Shown: positions 48,316 through 60,735, counted from the first letter of the stretch. The stretch: DNA of 64,000 nt from Dichomitus squalens LYAD-421 SS1 (GCF_000275845.1 NW_006766883.1:2721522-2785521); one strand, 5' to 3'. Translations and numbers: made by a program. The notes: generated from the letters alone by a model not told the origin.

Positions 48316-51300
48316 ATGCAGGCATTCCCGCAGGCATATGCAGCGCAGGCCAACAAGGGCACCCTGGTCCCCGGCCAGAGCATCACCGTCAACAAGTACA
48401 CCGTCGTAGTTGAGCGCTATCTCAGCCAAGGTCCGCAACACTCGTTGCTACATCGCATGTCCATCTGGTTCTCACTTCTCTCCAGGCGGGTTCGCCCATG
48501 TCTACCTCGTCAGAACCGCCCAGCCGGTGTACAACACTACTCACCATGTTCTCAAGCGCATCGCCGTCCCAAACGAAACCATGCTCTCCGAGGTCAAGAA
48601 GGAGGTCGATATAATGGTGACTGGAACCCCATCATCTCTTCCTGTGCGCCTTGTGAACGCATCTTTCGTAGCGGATCCTCAAAGGTCATCCAAATATCGT
48701 CTTCCTCATCGACGCCGCTTGGCACCGGATGACCAACGGCACCTACGAGGTCTTCATCCTCATGGAGTTCTGCCCTGGCGGAGGCATCATTGACATGATG
48801 AACCGTCGACTGCGCGAACGTCTCACCGAGTCTGAGATCCTCACCATCTTCGTCGACGTCTGTGAAGGTCTCGCGGCCATGCACGCCCTCAAACCCCCCA
48901 TTCTCCACCGTGACCTCAAGGTCGAGAACATCCTCCAGGCCTCTCCGACTTCATACAAACTATGCGACTTTGGCAGTGCTACCCCAGTGCAGAAAGTCCC
49001 CACTAACACCCAGGAGCTCCGTATGCTTGAAGCCGATCTCAATCGACATACTACCTTGCAGTATCGTGCTCCCGAGATGATCGACGTTCACCTGCGGCGC
49101 CCGATCGACGAGAAGTCTGATGTATGGGCCCTAGGTGTGCTCCTCTACAAACTCTGCTACTATACTACACCTTTTGAGGAACATGGACCCCTCGCGATCC
49201 TCAACGTTCAGTACAAGATCCCCCCCTACCCCGTATACTCAGCGCAGATGAACGCCCTGATCGGTGAGTCTCCTTTTGCCGATCATTCGTACTTGTACTG
49301 ACAAGTTTTCTTGGCAGCTTCAATGTTGAAGGAGCACGGAGCCCAGCGCCCAACCGTGTTTGAGATCCTCAATCACGTCCATGGCCTTAGAGGCACCAAG
49401 TCGCGATTCACCTACAATATACCCGCACAGGAGCCATTGTCTCCGCGGTCTCTCCAGGCCCCTCTCCAAGCTCGTTCCCCGAACATCGCTTCAAATCCCC
49501 TTGATGACCTCGTATCGTACAAGTCTCAGCAGCCGGCGAAGAATGCCGGGGTGGAGGCTCGCGAGAAGGTGCTCGAGGCTATTGCCCCAATGCGCCGGGG
49601 TCGACCACAGGGGGCTACCCAACCTACCTCCTCTAAGGCACCGTCACGGCCTTCTAGTCCGGAGAAGCCCGTCACGTTTGAGACGAAGTTCGGCGACGAG
49701 GACAGTGATCGTGCTTGGAAGGGTGGCCTTCGCGCAGCCAGGTCCGGTCTTCCCTCATTAGGCAACGACACGTCGTCTTTCGGAAAGGGTGATGCCGATG
49801 CCTGGAGTCTTGCGTCTCGCCAGTCCGCGCAGAAGAATGATGCAGGCTCACAACGCGGTTTTGATAGTGACTTCTCGTCTGGCTTGGGGAGCAAGTTCAC
49901 AACCACTCAGACCTCCCGCTCACCGCCCGCTGGCGGCAAACCAGCGGAACACACGTCTTCTGGTTTCAGCACAGGGTTTGGGGACGCGTTTGATCCCGCG
50001 AAAGCCGCCATCTCATCGCCCTCGCCGCCCACCGGCTCCCGCGCGTCAATGCCTCCCTCGCAGCCATCCCGATTCCGCCAGAGTCGAATAGGGAAGGACG
50101 CGTTCGAAGGCCTCGCGCTTCCTACGGCGTCACAGACACCCACACTCGCGGAGGCGCGAATGAGTCGAACAGGCTTGGCCAGTTTCGGATCGTCTTCGAG
50201 CGCGAATGCATCGAGTGCTCTGTACAACATCACCCCTCCCACTCCCAGCGGAGCTGGGGGACTTGGAACGTCCAACACAATGTACCAACCCCCGAGCATC
50301 CACGCGTCACGACCGACACCTTCGCCACAACTGCCGCAGTCCCAGATCCAGCCTCAGTCGAGCAACCTCTCGCCCATTCCCCCGCCCTCGCAGACATGGC
50401 GGCAGCACGTCAAGGCGCCATCCTCGTCGCAGGAGAACCTCTCAGCAGAAGAACGCTTCCCCTCGCTCGAGGATCTCGACCGCACCTTCGCCTCCCCAAG
50501 CGGCACTCCTTCAGAGAAGCCGCCGCCAGCCTTGCCCCCGCGTACGTCCGATCGCCCACCGTCGCGGAGCAGCTACATGGGCTCGCATACCGGGAGCGCC
50601 CCAACAGCTCTGAACGCCCCAGGGGTGAAGGGCCGTTTCGACGGCGTGCGCTCGCAGCAGGTCACCGGCACCGCGATGCGCGACGCACGCGTGGCCGGCT
50701 CACGCCAGTCGACGTTCCTCACCAAGGCTGATGACGGCCCGAGCAAACATCAGCAGCCCCTCCAGAGCCGACCTTCGCTCTCGCGCAAACACCGGAGCTC
50801 GGTCTCAATGAAGACGTCGCAGGCGCAGCCCCAGCCGGTTGACCTCCTCACAGGGCCCTCCCCTCCATCGCTGCCTCCTCGGCCACGCCAGCAGCCTCAG
50901 GATTGGCTCACGGGCAGCGACGAGGACATGAGCGGGATGCCTCTGGGCGTACGCACGACGGGTCTCAACGCCCCATCCGACGAGCAACCGAAGCTGCGCG
51001 ACTCCCCGAGCAAGCGTGCGAGCTACATTGAACGCAGCCCGATCGCGCTCGCGAAGCCGCTCGAGGCGGAGAGCGGGACGGTCGTCCCGCCGCCACAGCC
51101 ACAACAGGCGCAGGTGACGGAGCTCGAGCGCGAGTGGCATAACGCTCTCGATAGCCTCGACAAGATCCCCGCGGGGAAGTCTGAGCGCGAGCGCGAGAGG
51201 CGGAAGGCCGAGGAGAGAGAGATGAGGCAGAGGCAGAGGTCAAGGTCACGCGAGGCGACGAAGGCGTTCATCACGCGTGCGGACGTCGGCACTGCCGGCC

Positions 51301-52796
51301 TTGGTTTGCAGATCCCCGCTGGTACGGGCGCAAGGCAGGCATCCACTCCGTCGCCAAGTGGACTTACGGACAACTGGAGCCCGGTGCCGTCGCCCAAGCG
51401 CGGGTCGCGGTCAAGGCACGGCTCGGCATCATCCGCGAGCGACGTTGGGCCGGAGGACCCTAATGGGTACATACCGAGGGGTGGGGCTGCGGAGAAGACG
51501 AAAGGGCTGGAGGAGGTTGCTACGAAGAGCGGCGCACCGCTCAATGGGACGGGCGAGGGTCAACGGAGACGGAGGACGAGGAGCAAAGGGAGGCAGAGCT
51601 CTGTGCACGACCTCGTCGACTTGTGGGGCGGGGGGCTAGAGAAGGGGAAGAGCCCTACGACCGCGAGTGCCCCCAGCAAGAGGAGTTCGGTGATCCTGCC
51701 TGCTTCGGGATCGACCATGATGCCACCCCCTGTCACGAACAAGCCGCGGTCGTCTTCACCACAGCCCGCCAGGACGCCAGAGCCCTCTATACCCTCCAAC
51801 AGGCCGCTGCCCTCGCCTACCAAGCACACGAAGCAGCCGTCCTCCCAGGCCGGCTCGCGGCGTGGTCTGATGCCCACCTCTGCGACTTCCCCCACTGAAT
51901 CTTCAGGCCGTTCCCGACCGCAGTCCATGTTCATTTCCCCTGTCACTGTATCCAAGTCCACGCCTAATGCTACTGAGATGGAAGCGCCCTCGTCCACCGC
52001 TGCAGCTGCCGCCTTTGCACAACAGTCCGCGCTTTCGCAACCCGGGGCTCCGCGCAGGCAGCCGCAACCACGCCGGAGTTCAATCTCGGACATGGTCCAG
52101 CACTATGAGGCCATTGGTGGGCCCAAGCCGCCCAAGGGTCCCGGGCCGGGTCCGCCGACCAAGCCCGTCGCGCTGTCCCTCAAGACGCACCAGAGCACGA
52201 GCAGCGCGGCTTCAAGCGACACGTTCTCGCCCTCCGCCGCCGCGACGCGCTTCCCGAAACTATCGCCCACGACATCACCTGTGTTGACGAAGGCCAACCT
52301 CGCTGTCCCGGAGGATACCGGCCGTTCGCAGTTCGGACGCGACTTCGCCAAGCACCGTACGTCCCCGACGGGCTTGCCTTCGCGGACGTCGCCTGCTGGC
52401 CGACTCGAGACACCCTACTCGAGCGCTTATAGCAGCGGCTCATCCACCGGCGCAGTCGTCAACGGCATGCCCTCTCGTCGCTCACCTCTCGCCGAACCGC
52501 AGCGCGAGCAGCCGCCATCCCGTGCGTCTGTCAGGCATCAGCGGGAGGAGATGCCGCCACCGCCCTCGCCGCGGATGGAGCGCAAGATGTCGGCACAACT
52601 CGAGCCGCCCGTGAACGCGAACGCGAACGTCCGCTCTCCATCCCCCGAGAAGCCATACCAGGGCGTGTCGAGGCTGATCGATAGGTGGCAGCGCGTAGTG
52701 GACGAGACGAACCCAAGTTCGGGGGCCCGCTCTGGTCGAGGAGCCGCTCCAGAGAGGAAAACGGGGATGGTGACCGGAGGCTCTGGACGAGGTTGA
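48316..52796 (+). CDS. Ark/Prk/AAK1-family serine/threonine kinase (NAK family)
   Basis: Cortical actin/endocytosis-type kinase of the Numb-associated-kinase family (yeast Ark1/Prk1/Akl1, animal AAK1). Four exons (48316-48430, 48486-48616, 48672-49263 and 49318-52796) sum to 4317 bases, giving 1438 residues without a frame break. The start is MQAFPQAYAAQANKGTLV. The kinase domain spans roughly residues 25-310. It has a glycine loop QGGFAHVYLV, catalytic Lys in VLKRIAV, and family-typical GHPNIVFLIDAAW. The hinge is FILMEFCPGGGIIDMM. The catalytic loop is ILHRDLKVENIL, with DFG in KLCDFGSAT and APE in YRAPEMID. The remaining ~1100 residues are Ser/Pro-rich and likely disordered, with a Glu/Arg-rich coil (SERERERRKAEEREMRQRQR) near the middle. 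All catalytic residues are present. Endocytic role is inferred from the family. Confidence 0.93.
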
Positions 52797-53274
52797 GCGT
52801 AGGCGAGCAGATCTGTGCCAGAGTGCTGGTCCGGAGAGATGGTTTGTCATTGGCGCAGATGGCGGTTTCATGAGCGGAAGGACTAATTGAGTTCTTGTCG
52901 GTATCTTGGGAGTATTGACTGGACCCTCTCTGATCGTCCACAAGCGGTCATACACATCACGAAGTATCATGCTCTCACTTGCTTTGCACTGTTTATGGAG
53001 CTTCACGCCTTGACTCCAATTTGGTTATGTAGGAACCTGAAGTCCTTCAAGATTGTATAAGAACGGTTGCGTGCATGCTACATGTGAGGCGAGTGCGAAA
53101 GCGAATGAGGGATACAATGATAAGTTACATGACAGGACTAGTAGCAATAGCCCTGCGGTCGAAAATCAAACGCTCGGAGGCTAGGGTGAGTTCCCGCTCA
53201 CTCACTCGGCCAACGATAGTTCGCATCTATGAGAGACAACGTGCCGCTACCCGAAGCACGGAGTGTGGGAAGCC
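52797..53274. other. Convergent 3' region between kinase and copper transporter
   Basis: It should contain both polyadenylation regions. Only short frames occur, with no separate feature. Confidence 0.5.
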
Positions 53275-54256
53275 TCACCGGCCGAGTAGTTCCCGAGCGG
53301 TATCCCGCCCCCGGCCATGCTCCCACGTCTCGCCGTCGGCAGGGTAGACGTTGCCCTTGACGAGGTCCGTGTCCCCAGAAAGTCCAAGCTGAACCGCTGC
53401 GGCGTCCGCGCGAGCAAGGTTAGATTCGTTGGGATGGATGAAAATGCTCTCGGGTTTTGACCGGGCACGGGAGCGGCTTTGACGCGACGGAGGGTAGGAA
53501 GTCTCGGGCTCGTAGGCCTCCTCGGACGAGCGGAGGAGGGGTTCTTTTACGTGGACGTTCTCATTGCTGGGCGGAGATGAGCTGTGGGAGTGTGTATCCA
53601 GATGTACGGCGACTTACTCAGAGACCGGTCTTTCACCCAGATCGAGGTATTCGATCACGAACTGGCCCACGGCGAGGGTGGTGACCTGGGGAATGTCGGC
53701 TTTTGGGGACATGTCATGGGAGAAGTACTCACTGCGACGATAATCAGCCTGCAGAGCGTCAACTACTGCAACTACTATGGCGCGAGAGGAACCTACTCAC
53801 CCTATGCTGAATGTCATGCCTATGAGCATGTACATCCTAGCCATTCGCCGTCATTCAATGACCCACGATATGCCAAATACAACTTTGAGGAGAGCTGGAC
53901 CTACAGTCTATCAAGGGTCACCAGCCAGTATAGGCACGCCCGCCACAACGCCAATCCCACGCGGGAGGGGCGATGGCCCCTCCACGGATGCCACTGCTTG
54001 GAAACGGCATATGTCAAGATTCTAAGCCAGTTGTAAGCGTTCACAGTGCCGCCCCAGCCTTTCCTAGAACGACGCACCTCTCGGAGGTACAGATGACAAT
54101 GGTGAGGAGGGAGGCGATGAAGAAAGAGGGCGCGGAATCAAGATGCAGGCCGTCGACCAAGACATGCTCGCCAAGAAACCCGAAGTGTAGATGGTCCTCC
54201 CAGCCGCCGTCCATCATCATGGCTGACGCGTTTCGGGGGAAGTAGCCGATGCTCAA
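53275..54256 (-). CDS. Ctr-family copper transporter
   Basis: Trimeric copper(I) channel subunit of the Ctr family, in the plasma or vacuolar membrane. Spliced from six exons. The first gives an extracellular stretch with Met-rich ASAMMMDGGW, then WEDHLHFGFLGEHVLVDG and TM1 (PSFFIASLLTIVICTS). A cytosolic loop follows (ILTYAVSKQWHPWRGHRPS), then GLALWRACLYWLVTLDRL. TM2 holds the MxxxM copper motif (MYMLIGMTFSIG). TM3 follows (LIIVAVTTLAVGQFVIEY). A typical GxxxG in TM3 is not obvious. The C-terminal tail is long, about 90 residues, and ends with DLVKGNVYPADGETWEHGR and ARELLGR. It lacks the usual terminal Cys/His motif. The start could also be one of the later Met codons in MMM. Phase checks at each junction support the model. 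Confidence 0.82.
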
Positions 54257-54606
54257 GTGTTGACGTGGTCGACAATGCTGCCGGTAGGTGGGAGAGCGTA
54301 AGGTTCAAGGGTAGAAGGACGTGCAGGCCAGCGGAGATGGTCGTCCAGCAACATATCGACCGTACTCCGCAGCAGTCCGATATGACCGGAACTCAGATCG
54401 AGATCCTCTCTGACTTCTCTTCCTCTGACCACATCTCCGGCAACTGTTCTGCAGGATGAACACTGTCCAATAGGACCTCATAGATGCTGTAGTTGAACGT
54501 AAACGTGTAGCATTCACCCGAAAATCGTGCCAACAAGTCATACAAGATCGTGATACTGCATAATTAACCCCTTTTCCTTCCTAAATGTCATCACGTAGCG
54601 GCAGTC
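54257..54606. other. Intergenic between copper transporter start and DPBB gene end
   Basis: It includes the transporter promoter. No gene was seen; no copper-response element (GCTG core arrays) stood out on reading. Confidence 0.45.
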
Positions 54607-55219
54607 TCAGGGCTTGAAGCCTTTCTTCTCGAAATGCCATGAAACGTCAAGTACACCCTCATCCAGCGATGCGCCGAGGGCCCGAAAGAGCGAAGGACTC
54701 ATATCTGTACGCGCATTCGTCAGAATCTTGCAGCTATAACCTGAGCGAGATGCAGGACAGACGCACCTATGTCTCCAGCGCCACAACCAGGGCACTCGTC
54801 CCGGACAAGACCGAACGCCGTTTTGCCGTTCTTGTTGTTCTTAATCTGCATGAACTACACTCAAGGCGTCAGCTAGGGATTGACCAACGGTGCCGCACTG
54901 ACTGTTAGGTGCGATCAACACCTCTAAATCACATACCTGTTCACAGTTCCCACCGGAGCCGAAGATTGAGGATGAGATGGCGACGATGTGATCACTATCC
55001 TTGTTGACCTTGCCGCATGCTCCCAGGCCGACCTCGAAGAACGTGCCCTGTATGACTACTAATGAGCATCAGGACAACAAGAAGGAACGAGAGTAAACGT
55101 ACACGTCCCGAGTGCGTTATGCGTTTCTCAAGTAGCGTTTCGGATGAAGCAGGGGTGGGAGCGGCGAGGGCGGAGCTGACGAGGGCAAGGACGAGAGTCA
55201 AGTAGGTGAATGGTGCCAT
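54607..55219 (-). CDS. Secreted RlpA-like double-psi beta-barrel (DPBB) protein
   Basis: Small secreted protein with an expansin/RlpA-like double-psi beta-barrel, a family often annotated in Agaricomycetes as riboflavin aldehyde-forming enzyme-like or barwin-like. The signal peptide is MAPFTYLTLVLALVSSALAA. A short propeptide ends in a KR site (ETLLEKR). The barrel reads GTFFEVGLGACGKVNKDSD, HIVAISSSIFGSGGNCEQ and FMQIKNNKNGKTAFGLV, then RDECPGCGAGDIDMSPSLF. The end is VLDVSWHFEKKGFKP. Four exons have clean GT-AG borders. Four Cys residues sit at family positions. About 130 residues. The biochemical role is not settled: cell-wall loosening is known for expansins, but not shown for this short class. 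Confidence 0.88.
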
Positions 55220-56289
55220 GGCTGACTTGAGAATAACAAGTGAGCGGAGATTAGTCTGGACTGTAGAAACTTGCCGCGCAGCGGTGGAGAGACGAATGAA
55301 ATGGAAGAGAAAACTAGTACAGTGTCTTGAGAATAGGCTGGTGGAATGCTAGACGTTCGACGTCCAGGTGAGCCGACCGCGCTGCGAGACAAGCTGGGGA
55401 AAGTATCCTTGGCCATGAAAGCGCAACCTTTATACTCGTCCTCGATCAACCGTGGACAGCCCGGAAGGCGTCCGGTCGGTGCTATTGTATGATGACGGCA
55501 GTTGACCTTGCCGGTGCCTGGGCGGACGTGCCGTCCAGCGCACCATGCACCTGTTCTCCCTACGTGACGCCACGGCAAATCTTGTCAGCCAGTCCGAAGT
55601 ACGTAACATGGTGGGCGCGCGGACTCGGGATGGATGAGGCTGCACGAGGAGAGCGGGGGAAGGGAATGTGTCTCAGAACGTCGCCAGGGGTGCTGTTCAC
55701 AGCATAGGTTGATGATATGCTCTCCGTTGGGAGTTGTCATGTTTGCCCCATTGGGAAGGTATATTAGGACTCTTGTAAGTACTGCACGTTTCGTGACGGG
55801 TCGACGGAGATTATGCCCTGAGAACTTTCGTGGGATTCGCAGTGAGAAGACTCAAAGCGAGAGGATGCCTTCTCCTAAACCTAAAGCTGCAGGCTGAGCA
55901 GTGCTTGCAAGAATTAATTTGATGGTCGGGCTAGAAAAGTGGTAGGGTTCGAAACAGTTTGGTCCAGCAGTGATCCTGTTGCCAGCTGTTTGATGCCCGG
56001 GCGTCCATCGGCGTCTATAAGACCATATTGAGCGATGCAGACAAAACGCAGGGCGGTATCGGCCGAGTCGGATGTCGGCGCTAGGGCCATTCGACTTTTG
56101 TGATTGCTTTTGTGTTCGACGCTGGCGCTATCCGGTCGAGGCTATCGTGCGCAGCGCTTTGTTACAACGTCGGACCATGCATTGCCTCATGCTGAGGGCC
56201 TAGCCTTCATGATGGTGCTTGGGCCAGGTAAACCCTCCTATATGAAAGTAAACGCAACTGTATGCGTGATCATCACCCGTCTCAATTTG
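55220..56289. other. Intergenic upstream of the DPBB gene
   Basis: It holds the DPBB promoter. Small frames (for example 55198-55578 on minus) have no domain, and no repeat was identified. Confidence 0.45.
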
Positions 56290-56950
56290 CCTTCGACTTC
56301 AGCCATGGTAAATCTTACAGGGGCAAACGGTTACAATAACGGCACAGGTGGTCTACTACTAGCGATCATACAGAGTCTGTGGGAACGTTTCCAACAACTA
56401 TACGAGCAGTTCCATCCGAAGAAGAACTCATCGCCGCCCTGCAGCAGTATGCCCGGGAGCGCCTTTCACTTCAGCGCCGTATACAACGACTCGGGGCAGA
56501 GCTGAATTACCACATAAAGTCAGTATCCTAAGACTCTCAGTCACGGCACCCCACATTTCATGACTTCCATGACTTCCAATGCAGGAAGAGTAAACTTAAG
56601 CAGTTGAATGCAAAGTACAACATTCCGACCGCGCGAAAACCACCGCCACTCCCGACCTCCACACGCTGATCTGCGAGCAAATGGCCATTAATGATCCGCA
56701 CCGACGGTGTGGTCCCAATGCGATCAAAAAACAGCTTGCACTCGAGGGTTTTCAGATTCCCAGGTGCGTACTCACAACAGCATTATCTAGTCATTCGTAG
56801 CTGACAACTCGCGCTTGCAGGGCTGTGGTTCGCGCTGTAATGCATGATAACGACCCGATCGGCCCCAGTCTTCGTCACCCAAATTGGAAGAGCCGTAATC
56901 AAGGGAAGCATAAGTCTTTGGAAGGCCCGGAACAGAACCGTCCATCTTGA
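56290..56950 (+). pseudogene. Broken N-terminal part of an integrase-like mobile-element gene
   Basis: Forward exons read SEEELIAALQQYARERLSLQ, QRLGAELNYHIK, then after an intron KKSKLKQLNAKYNIPTARK. A TGA then interrupts the frame. The same sequence shifted by one base continues LHTLICEQMAINDPHRRCGP, NAIKKQLALEGFQIP and, after another intron, AVVRAVMHDNDPIGPSLRHP. This order (N-terminal helical region, then a CGPNAIKKQLALEG helix-turn-helix-like stretch, then a HP-ending segment) resembles the beginning of integrase-core proteins found in many copies in Agaricomycetes. The catalytic core that should follow is absent, so this looks like a truncated, frameshifted remnant. Family assignment is from memory of the pattern only. 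Confidence 0.4.
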
Positions 56951-57313
56951 TCAATCAATGCACTGGACTGCATCTGGCGAGACGTCGACCTCTGAGATCG
57001 AGAGTGCTTTTGTGTGTTGATCAAAACATTTCGGCGGGGCACCCAGAGGTCCATGGAAGTAGTGGCTGACTGCCCATGGCTTATTCTGCTACCATCTTTC
57101 ATTTCTCCTTGAACCTCCCGGGACTTCTGGGTAGGATTGTGATCGAGTGGTATGTACCATGTACGACAGCAGCTGGCACGACCCTGCAGAAATCAAGATG
57201 ACACGAAAATATGTCTCCCTGTGCACGAGTGAGAATGAGAAAGCAAAGCAATGACAGCTGAGATGCAGCGATGACATAGAAAACCATGAGGCGGTCAAAA
57301 GTCCCCCTTGAGG
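56951..57313. other. Intergenic between element remnant and EXO5 end
   Basis: This should be the 3' flank of EXO5. No gene or repeat was recognised. Confidence 0.5.
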
Positions 57314-60133
57314 TCACCACCGCGGCGCTGATGGACCAGTCAGTGGGGTACCACTACGGTCCCTAAACTTCTGTAGCGCCTCATTCGCCTTCTTCTCCCT
57401 CCACTCGCAGCCATCCCTATACTCGCAGGTCCTAGAGCATTCCGTATTAGTACCACGAGCTGTGGAACAGGATCAAGGAAAGTCACATACACGCAACGTC
57501 GGGTAAGCCCGACGTCGACCCCCTGCGGAGGTCTTTCCCCATACCACCACGCCAGCACACGCTCGAGGTAGTCATTTAGCAGGGCGTCGTCCACCTCGAA
57601 CTCCTTCGTCCCGATGATCCAAGCTTCGGTCTCTAGGTCGGCCGCAGTGATCATGACTTCGTCCTCGTCTTCCTCCACGCCGGTAACGGAAGGTGCGCTT
57701 TCTGCAGCCCCTTCAATTTCCTCTGTCGCAGCACGCTGGACCAGCTTGCCCAATGCCACCCCAGACGGATCTTCTTCCTCCGCTTCTTTCTCGCTGGCGA
57801 CCGGGGCATCAACACCAGAAGCCGCTGAGTGGGAGATAGCTTCCTTTAGCACAGGTGTCTCCTCCAACTTCGCAAGGAGCGACTCCTGCAGCGCCCATGC
57901 AAGCTGAAACTCATCACTGAGACCCTCCACCCCTGCCGCCCCGCCCATCCTCGACGCTCCTTCCAGCGTAGGCGATGTCTCAGAGATGGGCGGCCCAAAT
58001 GGATTCGTCAGGACGCCGAGCTCGCCCTCCGCCACCCGCCCCGAGCGGATCGCGTCCTCGAGACTCTCATAAATCGCACGCGCAAGCTCGTCATCTCCGC
58101 CCAGTCCCGGCTGCACGTCGCTGATGCTCGCCTGGATTGCCGCCGCAAGGTCCTGCGCCTCCTGTTCGGACACAGAGAGCGCCGAAGAAGACAAAGGTGA
58201 GGGCGCGGACTCGGATGAGTCCCTATTCGTTTCGTGAGCCTTCTTGCCGTTCGCTGATGGGCGCCCCTTTGTTCTAGGCTGGGCGCGGTAAACGATGGTA
58301 AGCGTCTTGTCGACCCCGGCCACGTTGAGGGCTTCGACGGCATGGCGCCACGCCCGAGTGAGGTCGTTGAGGCAGTGGATCTCAGACGAGTCGAAAATGC
58401 TCTCTGTCGAAGTGCTATCCTGGGTTTCCGTCTGCGACTCGGACAGACCAGCCTGGATCAGGAATGAGTCGGAGAATCTGCGAGTCGGGTCGACTTCTAC
58501 CTGACGCCATAGGGCGTCGAAGTCGAACGGCTGAGAGGAGGGATTGTCTGGACGGGCGGTCGCTAGAAGGCCGCTCAGGAGGCGGTTGTAAAGCATGAGT
58601 TGAATGCGAGACGCGAAAGTGTCTTCTTCGGGTGGAAGAGTGGGGCGTATGCGCGTCTTCGTATCCGATAGATGTAAGCTGTAGCGAGGTAGCTGTGATG
58701 GCGGTGTACTGCCAGGAGCACCATGAAGAGGTGCCTGCGAGTGAGCTGGTGTAGTGGGCTCCTCCATATCAACGTCTATGGCCGTTTCAGCGGTGGAGCC
58801 TTGAGACTTCGTTGAAGAGAAGTACGCCGTAATCTGAGGCTGGTCTGACGTAGGCTCTTTGTGCTGCTTCTTAGAACTGGGTTTCGCAGGAGTGGAAGGG
58901 GCCGTTCGAGGCGCCGGTCGCTTATTCGGGCTCGTTGAGCCCATCTTCTGCTCCTGCTCTTCACGCGGAGGCGACGCGGGTAGTGGAAGACGGACAACTT
59001 CGTCCTACCCGACCATGTTTGATTAGAAACTAAACACGACATGCGTGAAGCTCACGATAATGCCAGTAATAATCTGGCCGTGCACGAAGCCGAAGACCGG
59101 CATCTCTCGCTGAGGAAGATGAGCGACGAACGCCTCAACTAAACAATAGAGGTACTCACACATTTACCTAGTCCCATTAGGGTTTGCACGGCAGTTAGCA
59201 TGTTAACGATACTACAGAATCGCGCTCGTCAGCGAGTTGCCAGATTGTACGGCGAGTCTGAGAGTACCGTAACGCCCATCGTTCCTCGTTAGTCTTGATC
59301 TCAATCTGTACTGGCTCCTGCTGAATTTCCCGTTCGAGGACCTTGTGTACGGACTGCTAGTCGTGTGAGACACAGCTGTAGGCAACAAAAACTTTGGAGC
59401 TGACTCTTCCACGGGTCACAGTCAGGTTATTAGCTACAGCGACTTGGTGTGCCACTGTAATGGTCTTCCCTTCCGCGGTCGTGAAGGACGCCGGTCGATC
59501 TGAGAGCTTCCTATTTCGTCGTTGGCGCAGACCGTAGTCGAACTGGACTTCACACCTATGGGACAGCATATGAGCTTCGAGTGACGTCACGTTGAACTAT
59601 GAGAAAGCGAGCACTCGCCAAGAAGGGCCAGCGATGTCGGTCACCGTCAGGAGTCGATTCCACTTCCGGAACTGTTCATATGGGCTGCGCTTTGTGTGCT
59701 TGATCCACGAGTCCTTCAGACGACGAGAGGGGTCAGCCTTCCCAGCGCTCTCCAGGGCAATTTCAATGGCAGGACCTCCATTCGGGACGTCTCCGCCCCC
59801 TCTTCTAGGACTGCTTCTGTCCCGTGGACTCCCGCTTCCAGAGGCGGACGGCCGCTCGTGCTCGTCATGCACCTCACGTATCGGAGGCAGCGGCGAGTGA
59901 CCATGCAGTCGGTCGACGAGCTCGTCGATCTCTGCCAAGTCCGCGGCGGAAAACTCAGACAGATCGTACGCGTCGAATTCATCTGGGGACGGCGGAGTGT
60001 GTGATAAGTCGTCCTGTGTCGTTGAATTGCTGTGAGGCCGTGCCCTCGATTCGGCAGCGTCTATGGCGTCTAAGTCCTCGTCGTTGAGATTGAGGGGAAC
60101 AAAGTACGCGTCGTATTCGTCTGGCTCGGACAT
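57314..60133 (-). CDS. EXO5: Exonuclease V (EXO5/Dem1), iron-sulfur single-strand DNA exonuclease
   Basis: PD-(D/E)XK nuclease with a 4Fe-4S cluster, acting in mitochondrial or nuclear DNA maintenance. The chosen start is MSEPDEYDAYFVPLNLND; an upstream in-frame Met lies at 60184. Conserved segments in order: SPYEQFRKWNRLLTVTDIAG, PSWCEVQFDYGLRQRRNR, VHKVLEREIQQEPVQIEI, EERWALR, IVNMLTAVQTLMGLG, REMPVFGFVHGQIITGII joined to DEVVRLPLP, and RIQLMLYNRLLSGLLA. Later IIGTKEFEVDDALLNDYL and LAWWYGERPPQGVD precede the cluster. The four cluster cysteines are present: one in PSWC, three in RRCVTCEYRDGCEW. The last of these needs a GTATGT...CTAG intron, which extends the end to 57314. The intron splitting PSW from C has a GC donor (GCGAGT). 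Large Ser/Glu-rich insertion in the middle. No damage found. Confidence 0.92.
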
Positions 60134-60325
60134 GCTGTCCAGTAGACCTTGTGTGAGAAGTCTACACAGCGTTCGAGACGACAAGATACTTGCGATGGAT
60201 TATAGCTGGGGGAGGCGTCGGTGCATGCTGTCGCGAAGGAGAGTCATGGTGGCGGCGTCTGCACACGTTGGACTCTCGGACGCGTCGCATTCCCGCAACC
60301 AAAGCATCACGTGCCGCCACTTCCG

Positions 60326-60435
60326 CTACGACATGACATCTGAACGATGCGGGCAGACCTGCCAACATCAACCTCAGCTTCTCGGTCATCCCCTCCCGGG
60401 ACGCAGTCGTGCGTTTCGAACGCCGTCCCAGATGA
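60326..60435 (+). pseudogene. Isolated 3' fragment of a cytochrome P450 gene
   Basis: Forward sequence carries the same end as the intact P450 at 293-2294: after a frameshift it reads ANINLSFSVIPSRDAVVRFE and stops at 60433-60435. Upstream, TACGACATGACA is followed by a small deletion relative to the intact gene, and no heme-loop sequence precedes it. It therefore cannot be functional. It lies only about 190 bp from the EXO5 start. Confidence 0.8.
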
Positions 60436-60735
60436 AATGCCTCTATCCCAAGACGATGACTAAACCTTCCTGAAATGGCGGGAGGGGATACTGGCAGCTA
60501 TGTATAATGTGCCTACTCTGGTATCAATCAGCATACAATACATCATTGCGGGCATATGCTAGAACAATCAGAGTCGCTGAGTAACTAGCAATCATGAGCA
60601 CAAAGGCGTGAAAAGCTTCAGATACAATCGCAATAGACATATTCATGGGTCAAGGGCCTACGACCTCCCCCAGCGGTACCACTCCTGCTGGTACCATTGA
60701 TCAGCGGTGGCCCTGATAGCCTCCTCCTGCCGGCG
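60326..60735. repeat. Right arm of the inverted duplication
   Basis: The reverse complement of this segment matches 1-404. It spans the P450 tail fragment, the spacer and the last ~75 bases of the HET coding region. The match ends at 60735 only because the left arm is cut by the window start. Confidence 0.9.
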
